Shown piece by piece: positions 46,023 to 56,094 of a stretch of DNA of 64,000 nt. The notes beneath the pieces were generated by a model. That model was given only the letters and a program-made list of their open reading frames with translations, did not search any database and was not told the origin of the DNA. Location: positions 24,776,286 through 24,840,285 of the forward strand of contig CM069603.1 of NCBI GenBank assembly GCA_035771175.1, written 5' to 3'. The position numbers were made by a program, and so were the translations under genes. The DNA comes from Paratinospora sagittata (lineage: Eukaryota > Streptophyta > Magnoliopsida > Ranunculales > Menispermaceae). Numbering within the stretch: position 1 is the stretch's first letter; each line of letters opens with the position of its first letter.

Positions 46023-46819
46023 ATAACCCCAATGATCATGGCCCGTGGGTATCAGGCCACTTTGTGGACTCATTAATCCCCATATCAACGGAGTTGAACA
46101 TGAAGGTCACCTGCCGCATGAGCTTCTGTGCGAATTGAGTTTGATAATTTATCTTGGGGGTTCAATGTATTACTTTTTTTGTGGAACCTACATTGGAGAA
46201 CCTTTACGCTTCACAGGTGCCCACCCATTCATATTTGACAAAATTACCCTCTGTCGTCACTCAAACATTTGACCCCTTAGCTGACCCTCAAGCCATCGAC
46301 CATCTATGCTAACTACCTATTGGTAGAAAGTTTATTCTTAGTTGACTTCATGTTTATTGAGAAAGAAGCTTTATTATACTAACTAAGAAAAGAAAAAGAG
46401 GTTTTATTATGACCTACCTTTGTGTTTTTGTTTTGTTTTATTTTGGTAACATGAGGTATTTGAGTTAGTTTATGCACATCGACTAATCCACAGGTGCAAG
46501 CCTCAATGAGGGGGAGAGAGTGACGTCTATTTAATAAGTGTATAGATGCCCCTATTCGTAGGTCACAGTACAAGATATTTTTTTGTTAGACCTCTAACAT
46601 GACCCACCTTTGATTGATGGATGAGGTGAATTGGTGGTCTACTTTATGCAAAATTTAGCTTGACATGCCACCTTTTTTTTTGTTTGAAAGCACTTGACAC
46701 GCCGCCTAACTATTGAAAGCAAAATGTTTTATTGATGAGTTGAGTATAAACCGTACATACATGTCACACAAAAATTTTAAGCGATTACATCACCCACAGA
46801 AAAATATGCATTAAATAAG
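46023..46819. other. Unassigned intergenic sequence
   Basis: Short open frames at 46045-46272 and 46379-46573 have no recognisable product. No terminal repeats seen. Confidence 0.4.
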
Positions 46820-47239
46820 TTTGAATATAAATTTTTAATAACTTTTTCTTTCTTGTCTCTCTTCTTTATTTATTTATTTATTTTTTCTAATCTTAATAAC
46901 TTAAATGTAAAACAAAGAAAGAAGAATGAATTCCAAAAAGAATATTTTGTTGTATAAAGTCTAACTCATAAGGTCTTTCAACGACAACAAATTAACAAGA
47001 ATCCACAAAATTCTCTCCAGCCTGTCAATTGATGCGAAGCGGCTGCAGCTCCTATTCAAGATTTCTAACTCTCGATTCAAATTCTTCTCGGGTCCATGGG
47101 TCGGGTCTATAATAATTGGCCAGCCGAATTCATCTAACAAAAAATCTGAATTAACAAAACGTAGGGGGACTCCCCTCCCCTTCCCTCCTCTCTCTCTTGC
47201 TGTCTGCACTCTCCAGCATTTCCGTTCAGAGCGTAAATA
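46820..47239 (+). promoter_or_regulatory. 5' flank of the acidic-protein gene
   Basis: This segment is conserved in the decayed duplicate (23050-23403 and 25442-25487), including CCATGGGTCGGGTCTATAATAATTGG, split by an insert only in the duplicate. A TATA-like TATAATAATT lies at about 47107. A pyrimidine-rich leader (47168-47205, CCCTCTCTCT type) precedes the ATG. It is taken as promoter plus 5' UTR by position. Confidence 0.55.
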
Positions 47240-47699
47240 ATGAGCTTAGCACTTTTACAAGGCTATTCTTCCGAAGAAGAAGAAGAACAAAAGCGATTCC
47301 CAGGCCCTTCTTTAACGGACGAAGAAGACGAAGGCGAAGAAGAAGAAGATGATGATAAAGTTGCTCGAATTCATGGCAGAGGCTATAAACCCCCATTCGA
47401 TTTCCCAAAGCCAACAAGCGCGTCTATGCTTCCATCAGCTTTCGATGCATTCTCCGAGGTACTAGACCTTGTCCCTAATTGGATACGAACAGGAAATTTA
47501 GGTATATGGGATGGATATTGGAGTTTGATCGATTCGTATGTCTTCTGAGTTTGTCTTCGATTCTGGTTCTTGGAGGTTGCAGGACCGCCGGAATTTCTCA
47601 ATAACAGCGTTGCCGAATATGATTCAAAGAATGATATCGACCAGAGAGAGAGGCGCGGGGGACATAAGACTCGGAGGGAGAAGAAAGATTTACCGGCCG
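47240..47699 (+). CDS. 5' exons of a conserved acidic plant protein, function unknown
   Basis: Exon 1 opens with ATG at 47240 (MSLALLQGYSSEEEEE). It runs through a long Glu/Asp stretch (about residues 27-40), then HGRGYKPPFDFPKPTSAS and LPSAFDAFSE. Exon 2 (47583-47699) encodes GPPEFLNNSVAEYDSKND, then QRERRGGHKTRREKKDLPAG, a basic patch. The 3' splice site is GGTTGCAG at 47575-47582. The donor that keeps phase is G|GTATAT at 47501/47502, giving an 81-bp intron. GAG|GTACTA at 47458/47459 is the more natural end of the conserved block but would shift the frame. Exon 2 ends at CCGGCCG|GTACAT. The acidic-then-basic layout suggests a nuclear protein, but I do not recognise the family and assign no function. 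Later exons are not found before the LINE, so the gene is either truncated or has a very long second intron. Confidence 0.6.
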
Positions 47700-49176
47700 G
47701 TACATTCTCTAAACCCTAAAAAATTAATGTTTCTGAAGTCCTTTAATTTTTTTTTTGTTTTCTGGACATTATGATCATTATCGTGGAACATGCGATGGTT
47801 CCTGGTTTGTTAGTTCCTTTTTTACCTTGGTTAGTAGGTTCATACACAAAAGCCTGACGACTTTGCGGAACCTATGTTATAAACTATTAGGATGTAAATT
47901 GTTTAGTGATATCCTTGCTGGCTGCTGATCATAATGCTGGGGACTTGGGGGATGCATTATGAACATGTGGTTGAGATCTATGATTTGAAAATAGGAAGAA
48001 AAGTTTCTTTCTTACCTTTTTTTTTTTCTCTTTTATTTGATATATAACTATGATATGAATCTACTAAACCAGACTACATGAAGGGTTAAAAGCTGTCCCT
48101 GTAAAATGATGTGTTGCACCTACCTCCGGGCATCTTGAAAAATATTTGTAATTTAAGTGTTGACTGGGCCCTTGATAGAGTGGAGTGTAGGAAATAGACT
48201 TTTGTAGCCACCGCCATATAGTTGAAAAAATGCTTAGTTGAGTAGTTTTCTTTTATTTGATATATGCCATTGGAAATATTTCATAATGGAATGATGACAT
48301 CACTTATGCTTTAGGACCTAAAGATTGAACTAAACAATGTGCACTTGGGACTTATTTATTGATATCTAAGAAGAAAGGTAGAGCGTTGAGGGAAGCGATT
48401 TCTTCTCTCTTGGGGACCAATTGTTAAACCATGTGGAAGTGCTCGAGAAGGGACTTTAATTCCCAAAGAAGACAATATCATGCCTGTGTAGGGTGGGGCC
48501 AAAATAAGGTGAAATAATTGGCGTTGTCGGTTAGAATCTACTATTTTTGTGAGTTGCTAAGGTTGGGCGCGTGCTTGCCCTTGTGGGTGTCTTGGAATAA
48601 TTTCATGTTTTCCATGAGACTTCTCAAATTGGCCACACCTCCTAACTCAAACATATTCATTTTCCAAAGAGGAAAGGAAAAGGCTTGAGGTAAGTGCTTA
48701 GGACTTTATGGAAAGCCAGTTTTAAGTTCTCAAAGGGATCCAAGGACCCAAACAAGATAATACCATACCAATTGTGATATGAGACTAAAATTGGATGCAA
48801 TACATTGCATGGAAATTCAATTGTTTTAGTTTTTGTATATGCTTATTTTGTTAACCTTTGAGGTCCTATCTTGTATGCTCTTATTACTTTTCCAGTTTTG
48901 TTTTAATATATTTTGATGTGAAAGATTATTTTTTTATTTTGATTAGGCCCCTCCCCTTCCATGAATAGGATATAATATGAAGTATGTTGGTTGTGATGGT
49001 AACATGATGCTCACGAAAGATCATTGGTGGTGACAAAACCAAGATGTATAACGATCAAAATATTGACTTTGAATCTTTTTATTTTTTATTTTTAAAAGAA
49101 ACTAATTAGTATTATATATATGTGTGTGAAAGAAAGTAAAATGAACTGTACAATACAAATACTATCAGCCGCAACC
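47700..49176 (+). other. Possible intron 2 or broken downstream of the gene; LINE tail at its end
   Basis: It starts with a plausible donor GTACATTC. T-rich tracts are common. No further exon is convincing. 49077-49105 (TTTTTATTTTTTATTTTT) would be the A-rich tail of the minus-strand LINE next to it. Confidence 0.4.
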
Positions 49177-50102
49177 CTAATCTGATACAAAATTACCCCA
49201 ACCCCTAATCCAATGACCCAACCCATAGCCATTGGATAACCTATTGTTGGCTACCCAATAGGAAGCTAAAAGATGAGAAGACTCCCATACTTTATTAGTC
49301 GAAAGGAACTCATCATGAAACACCCTTATGTTTCGTTCCTTCCATAAAGACCATAGAACTGCCAAACAAACCACCTTCCAATGATCTTTCCATAATGACT
49401 GAATGCTATTCATATAGGGGAATATGATTATGCCATCCTCGACCGCCACCCTGCTGCTCATAACAGGGAAATGAGACCTCCACCTGCTCCATACCTCATC
49501 CGCAAAAGGACATCGCCCACAAATATGCCCCGTGGACTCTGACTCTTGCCTGCAAAGGTAGCACCACTGTGGAGATCGACACATATATGAAAATCTTTTT
49601 TGCAGTCTATCCCCTGTATTCATCTTCCCATGAGAAGCTACCCATCCCAAAAATTTATCCTTTGATGGCACTTGAGCATTCCAAATAGCATTGTGGTTGG
49701 GAAAAGGAGGAACATGGGATTCATCGAGGAGGGAAGAATGGAATGATTTGGTAGTGAAAAGCCCAAAAGAGTCCCAAGGCCAAGAGATCCTATCATGCAC
49801 CTCTGATAACTGACAACCTGCTAGCAAGTCTAATAGGGAAACCACATCCCCCTATTCCCTAGGAGGGATAGATCTACCTAAATGAAAATCCCACGATACA
49901 ATGGGATCTCCTGGATTACTCACAAAATCGATTACAGGTCTATTGTGGAAAGAATAGCGACGATAGAGGTTAGGGAACAAAGATTGGAAAGAATTAGTAC
50001 CACACTATAGGTCATCCCAAAAACGAATTGAATTCTTCTTTCCAAGTTTTAATCGAACCAAGGGAGAGAAAATGGGATACACAGAGGAGATAAATTTTCA
50101 GG
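49177..50102 (-). pseudogene. LINE C-terminal domain with zinc-binding motif
   Basis: The open stretch at 49177-49845 (222 codons) begins MVSLLDLLAGCQLSEVHDRI and holds the plant L1 C-terminal domain. Motifs are IWNAQVPSKDKFLGWVASHG, then CYLCRQESESTGHICGRCPF, a CX2C...HxxxxC pattern. VLWSLWKERNIRVFHDE follows, and the stop is near GWGNFVSD. The same domain is found at 57386-58039 and, in part, at 59985-60181. 49846-50102 is the upstream continuation with stops. Confidence 0.82.
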
Positions 50103-50694
50103 CAGTGTTTTCAAGGCGCCAAGGCGATGTCTAGGAGATTTGTTCTGTCTAGGCGAGGCGATAACAAAAATATTTATTTATAGATCCCTAGATAATTAAT
50201 TAATTATTTATAAGTTCCTAGACAATTCATATACACAATTATATATATCTAACTATATTTTATAATAAATGTTAAAATTTCATAAAATGATAAAAAACAC
50301 TTCATGTTAATTAAAATCATGTCCACAAAACATTAATTTATGCCACAATACACATTATCCAAAACGTTCAAAAGTACAAAACTCAAATTTCTATCGCGGG
50401 GGGGGGGGGGGGGGGTCGCTGAAGAGTCGCCGGAGGTCGCTAAAGAGTCGCCGACGGTTGCCGGAGAGTTCGACGACATTTCTTGGTTGGAGCAAATGGA
50501 AATGATGGGATTAGGGAGAGAAAGGTCGAGGGTTTATTATAGAAAATGGGCGTTTTCGTTTTTAAAGCTTTTTTTAAAAATTAGAGAGTCCCCCTTAAAC
50601 TTTTTAAATCCCTACTGCCTGCTTAGCACAACGCCTAGGCGTTTTCTTCCCAAAAAGCCCAAGCGATCGCCTAGGCAACGGTTTCAAAACACTG
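50103..50694. mobile_element. hAT-like MITE inserted in the LINE
   Basis: The ends CAGTGTTTTCAA and its near reverse complement TTTCAAAACACTG form TIRs, with AGGCG-rich subterminal repeats (GGCGCCAAGGCG on the left, GATCGCCTAGG on the right). Eight-base flanks TTTTCAGG (50095-50102) and TTTCTAGG (50695-50702) match at 6 of 8. The related LINE at 58300 reads AATTTCTAGGGACT without an insert, which fixes the target as TTTCTAGG. An 8-bp duplication supports hAT. A run of about 19 G lies at 50399-50417. A short open frame inside is not a real gene. Confidence 0.8.
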
Positions 50695-50702
50695 TTTCTA
50701 GG

Positions 50703-52111
50703 GACTTCTGAAAGTGGCTCTACTAGATATCCCACCATCCCATTGGTTGGCCCTAAGCCTGTGCCTACTACAAATAACCTTCCCCCATAGCAGATCTTTC
50801 TCCCGAGGAAACCTCCATAACCACTTACCAACCATCGCCCTATTTTTGAGAGCTATGTTTCTAATACCCAGACCGCCTTGTTCAACCTTGCTTTGAACGA
50901 TGTTCCAAGCCACAAGGTGAGACCCTTTCTCCTTATCAACACCCTTCCATAAAAAATCCCTCGTTAGTTTTTCAAGCCATCCCGCTCCCTTCACTGGAAC
51001 CTGAAAAACTGACAAATAATAAGTTGGAAGAGCATCCAGGACAAATTTAATCAAAGTGATCCTACTCCCCTTTAGATAAGAAACACCTCTTCCATCCATC
51101 CAATCTTCTAGATACCTTGGATAGTACTGGATCCCAAAAGTCTAGTTTAGAAGGATTCCCACCCAACGACATCCCCAAATACTTCATTAGCTAGCTACAC
51201 GTGGTACATCCAATTAGATTGGCCATCTCTTCCAACCAACTGTGACAAACATTGATGCCCGCCAGTTGGCTTTTAGCCATATTAATAACAATACCAGACA
51301 ACCAACAAAAGCAATCAACAACCTTGGAAGCATTGCGAAGGCAATTCTCAGTACCGTCTAAAAAAACAAAGTATCATCGGTGAACTGAAGATGGGTAACC
51401 TCCTCACTATCATGTCCAACCTTGAACCCTGTGACCAGACCGACCTCCCTAGCCCTATCCATCATTTTCCCTAACACATCCACCGCCAAAGTGAACAGAA
51501 AAGGAGAAAGAGGGCCACCCTGCCTTAACCCCCTCTTACCAACTATCTTACCACGAGGGCGCCCATTAACAAAAACTGGATATGTCACAGAACGTAGGCA
51601 CCCTTGAATCCATTTCCTCCACCTAGAGCCAAACCCCTTCATTTTCAAGACAAAATCCAGGAAGTCCCAATTGACCATGTCGTAGGCTTTGGCAAAGTCA
51701 AGCTTGAACACAATCCCCTCCTTTTTTATAGATCTATAATCCTCTACTAACTCATTAGTAACAAGTACCGCATCCACAATCTCCCCTGAACAAAAGCCAT
51801 CTGATTCATAGAAACCTTAGCGATGATCTTGTAAAGACATGTGGTAAGACTTATAGGTCTAAAGTCTGCAACCCTCCTAGAAACAATTTTTTTGGGAATG
51901 AGGCATATGTATGTCTCGTTAGTGCATCCGTTGATGATCCCATTGTGAAAAATTCCACTAACACCTTCATAAGATCATCCTTGATGATGCCCCAACAACA
52001 CTCTGAAAGAAGCACATAGACATACCATCTGGCCCCGGAGCCTTAGCCCCCTCACATTCAAAGACCGCTTGTTTTACCTCATCCTCATCAAAAGGAACTT
52101 CAAGCTCTTCA
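50703..52111 (-). pseudogene. LINE reverse transcriptase, broken
   Basis: Reading downward, 52111-51967 has KAPGPDGMSMCFFQ. 51777-51358 has KLDFAKAYDMVNWDFLDFVL, GLRQGGPLSPFLFTLAVDVL and the catalytic FTDDTLFF (usually FADD). The post-RT part at 51099-50698 has GSRITLIKFVLDALPTYYLS and KVEQGGLGIRN. Stops or shifts lie near 51960, 51790 and 51350. The enzyme would copy the LINE RNA at a nicked target; this copy is dead. Confidence 0.85.
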
Positions 52112-53372
52112 CTAGCCTTCGCACATATTGGCAACCATTCCAATCCGTCCACCCCCCCCCACAGGCTCACCACCTCTTGAATAGACGCCCTGAAAGAAGT
52201 CTAGTATTTCAACCACAATCTCCTCATCCCCCTCCATTAAATATCCATCGTCACGTTCCAAACTAGAGATAGTGTTAACAACCCTTCTTCCACTCATGAT
52301 TCTATGGAAAAATTTGGAGTTGCCATCGCCATCTTTATGCCACTGCACCCTAGACTTAAGCATAGCAGCCCGATCTTCATTCACACAAATTCGCCACAAC
52401 TCAGCTTTAGCAATTGCTCTATCATGCACCAAAGCCTTATTCCACTTCAGACCACCTTCTTTCTTGTCAAGCTCCAAAACATGCCCTTCAAGCTCCTTCC
52501 TCCTCACAACCTCCCATCCCACAATCTCTTTACCCCACCCATGAAGCGTAGCCTTCACTGACTTTACAATCTGCATAAACTTATACCCCTCCCATCCCAT
52601 AGAAGGACCCTCCCTCCACCAGCACTCAACCTGATTTCTGAAGTCAGGATGATCGATCAGTCTACCATCAAACTGAAGTGGAGCTGGCCCCCATTTCACT
52701 CTAGCAATATCCAATACAACCGACCAATGATCTGAGACAAACCTTCCCCCCACCTCCTGCTTATGGAAGGGAAACATCTCCATCCACCCCACCCCCAACA
52801 GAAACCTATCAAGCCTACAACATACAGGATGTACTCGAAAATTGGACCAAGTGAATTTCCCATTCAATAAGGGCGTATCACTAAGTTCAAGTTCCCTGAT
52901 TATGGCATCAAAATTCCTCATGCTTCTAGTAAGCCTACACTACATTAAAGTCACCACCAACACACCACCTCTCCCCACAAATGCTGCTAAGTCCTGCTAG
53001 TTCATCCCAAAAACGAGTTCTAGCATTTCTCTCATTAGAGTCGTACACGCCAGACAACCACCACCACCCTTCATCATTGTCAACATCCACCTTCACCGAT
53101 ACTGAAAAATCACCAATTAGCCTATCCGAAATCTTCGCTCTACGGGAGTCCCATGCCAACAACAAGCCCTCCAAAGAACCAATTGCTAGGAGATAGACCA
53201 AATCTTTGAATCTAGACTGCTACAATGAACCAACCACCTCCCTATCAATCTGTTGCTGTTTAACTTCCTAAAGAATAACAAATTCTGGGCAAAATTTCCT
53301 GATAGAACGGTTGATCATACGTCTTTTATCCTTGGAACCACACTCCCGAATATTCCATGTGAGAATCTTCAT
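52112..53372 (-). pseudogene. LINE AP-type endonuclease and linker, broken
   Basis: The start MKILTWNIRECGSKDKRR lies at 53372 downward, then GSLEGLLLAWDSR (53180s) and CVGGDFNVV (52940). A stop falls just after GGDFNVV. The following open stretch (52921-52112) has the rest of the endonuclease, with GKFTWSN, CRLDRFL and SDHWSVVL, then the linker to RT with WHKDGDGNSKFFH. These are the hallmark motifs of plant L1 endonucleases, which nick the target before reverse transcription. Confidence 0.85.
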
Positions 53373-54331
53373 TTTAACACATAACATAATCCCACCAATC
53401 AACACAAAAAGCAGGCAAAAACTACACTTCATTGGAACCGACTTGATTACCATTGTCCATATCAACCAAAAACAATTGCATCCTACGCAGAAACTCGATT
53501 GCATCCTTCTTAGACAATCGGCCCATAGTGCCTGATGAGCATCCAGTGAAGGGGCCAATTCATTATTCCCGTCACCGTCGTTTGGATTCCGCTCACCATC
53601 AGTCGTAACACTTGGCCTAGGACAAACCATAGGGCTGCTAGGGATAAAAGGTATATTCTGGGTGTGTGGGACAGTAGGGGACTACAAAACATGCTGGACG
53701 ACATTAACGGATGAAGGGCGAGGACTGAAGATAGGGGAGCATGGGAAATAGAGGAGGGAGAAGCATGAGTACCATCAAAATTAAATTATGGGATACGCAC
53801 CTTACCCATGGGAAGACATTCACCATGGCTAGATTGAGGACCATTATCCTCCAACGTATCACCTACCTGCTCCCCTCCAACCTCAAAACGCCTCTCATCA
53901 TCAGACGAGTTACTTTCATACTGAGACGAGTCCACTACCAGCGAATTTAAAACCCGTTCATCTTCCGAGCCAACATCGCTACAATTGGCTGCAAGCACGC
54001 TAGATTTGTTACCTCTAGCGCACTTTCTGTGATTAGCTCACGAAACCCCATCCTCATTCGCAAAAATCTTCATGATCGAGGTGCTGATCTTAGCCGTCAG
54101 TCTCTCATAGACCTTCAAGCCACCACTCGTTGTTGGCGAAACAGTCGCAACCTTAGTCGTTTCATCCCAGTCGCACCGGAACTGAAAGAGCAGCAACATG
54201 TCCATCGTTGCTTGAGTGAATAGTAGATATACACCGTGAGGTATCGCAGGCTTGAGTAGAGTTGACGCAATGTGCATTGCGAGCCAGATTAAAATCATAT
54301 AAAGGAAGTACACATGTGAAGGCAAAAGCAA
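53373..54331 (-). pseudogene. Possible N-terminal region of the LINE
   Basis: Minus-strand frames at 53510-53704, 53786-53998 and 54038-54331 are broken but run in line with the endonuclease. The piece at 53786-53998 is Ser/Asp/Glu-rich (NCSDVGSEDERV, NSSDDERRFEVGG). I recognise no ORF1 RNA-binding motif, so the assignment rests on position only. Confidence 0.35.
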
Positions 54332-56094
54332 GAAATCTTTTTGAAATTAGTCGTCTTAGATGAGTTATGAGTTTAGAGAATATTTTTTAGGATTGGAAAA
54401 ATCCATATTTTTAAGATATGCTACAACAATCATGATTACACACTTAGAGCATATTAAATTAAAAAGCATACTTGTTTAGATTTTAGTGCAAAGGCCCGTT
54501 TGACAACTCTATTTCTTTCATTTATTTTGCTAAATTTCTAATTGAAATAGAGTTTTATAAAAATAGAGTGTTTGGTAAGGATTTTAAAACCTCTAAAAGA
54601 AATAGAGGTTTAGCAAAAGTAGAGGTTAAACCTCTATTTAAAAAAGTAAAAAAATTGTGCTTATTTTTTTAGAGGCTAAACCTCTAATTCGGATAGACAA
54701 TTTATATTTTAAAAATTTTCAAAAAACCTTTTAATAATTTTCTTCCAACTTTTGTTTTCTCCTCACTTCCATCGTCTTCTTCCCAACCAGTTTAAGGAAA
54801 AAGATTTCACGGTGAATAATGAATTCTTAAAATTTTAAAAAAAAAAATCTTTAAAAAAAGGCGAGGGTGTAAAAGACCCTCTCTGCGCGCGGCAGAGAGG
54901 GGGGTCTTCTTTTTTTAATTAAAATTAATTAATTTTCTATTTTTATTTTTTTAATTTTCTCTGTATTTGTATTTGTTGTTGATTTTTTTTTATGCTTTTA
55001 CATTATTTTGTGAGTAAATAGTTTTTTTTTCTTTTGAATTTAAGAGTACATGGTTGATGAGTTGAAATTCCAAAAAAAAAAATTGTAATAAATATAACTT
55101 ATTTATTCAAAATAATAATAAATAGAGTAATAATTATAGATTACTTATCTCAATAATGAAGATAATATTATAACCTTTAAAAAATGACTTATTTATTTTT
55201 TTATCTACTTTTGTTATTGTTTTTTTTTGGAGAACTTTTGTTATTGTTATGTGGATAATAAATAAATAAATTATTAAATTATTTATATAATTATATTAAT
55301 ATAATATTTGAGAATTTATTTTTAAATGTTTAATTTAATTATTTATTAATTTTATTATAGATAATACAATAGTAAAAAGATATTTTGATAAAAGACGTCA
55401 AATCCCCTCTAATAAGAGAATTAAGTGTTAGTTACCAAACACTTTAATTCTAAACTACAATTAGATGTTAAAGTTTTGAAAGTGTCTAAATAGAATTCTA
55501 ATAGAATTAGGAAGTTGTTATTATGTTATAAATAGCTTTGGAAACTTATTTTTAAGTGTTTTAGGTAGTTTTTAAGTTGTTTTTCTATAAAAGGAGCTCC
55601 AATTACGAAATTTAAGGAATGAAGGTCAATTATTTTTCCCTTTTTGAATATTCTATTCAATATAATTAATTTTGGTTATTCTTTTGAGTATTTTTGTTTT
55701 TTTGCTTTTGCGAGGAATCTACATCAGGATCACCATAGACAATTTCCATAATTTTTGTTTATCATTAGCAAGATATATCAAGCAAGATTTAGATAGGCAA
55801 ACAAGTACAATCATTGCATTGCATCATTAGATTGTTCAAAATTATTGCTAACCATTCGTTCGGGGCTGTGGACCACCCAAGCGGAATTACCTTTTCCTTG
55901 GAAATTCTGTTGGGTAGTGTTTGAAAATTCTTTCCTTAGTGTCATTATACCTTGGCCTTTTGGAATACCCTAGGCTAGGCCAAATCACCTTTCAATGTGT
56001 TCTTGTCTTTTTAATGTGTCTTTAATATAACAAGCATCAACATGTTCCATCATGGTATATATATGAACATAATCAACAATATTCAAACTCATGT
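54332..56094. other. AT-rich unassigned sequence, with one strong small hairpin
   Basis: It is mostly A/T-rich. 54869-54910 folds into a short GC-rich hairpin (AAGACCCTCTCTGC with GCAGAGAGG...GGTCTT). GTGTTTGGTAA-like motifs near 54568 and its reverse complement (TTACCAAACAC, about 55432) hint at a decayed TIR element. 55490-55740 has a TATA-like TCTATAAAAGGAGC and a T-rich tail, as in a small LTR, but its ends are not clear. Confidence 0.4.

Larger units (their letters stand above)
49177..54331 (-). mobile_element. Decayed L1-type LINE, minus strand
   Basis: Read from 54331 down to 49177 there is an N-terminal region of uncertain origin, an AP endonuclease, a non-LTR reverse transcriptase and a C-terminal zinc-binding domain. 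This is the order of plant L1 elements. It is split by a MITE at 50103-50694. The 5' limit is uncertain, and the part beyond about 53640 is assigned only by continuity. No target duplication was found. Confidence 0.75.

Noticed and set aside
47538..47774. 78-codon frame over exon 2 of the acidic-protein gene
   Set aside because: It is in a different frame from the one that gives GPPEFLNN and the basic block. The exon-2 frame has conserved-looking content and splice sites.
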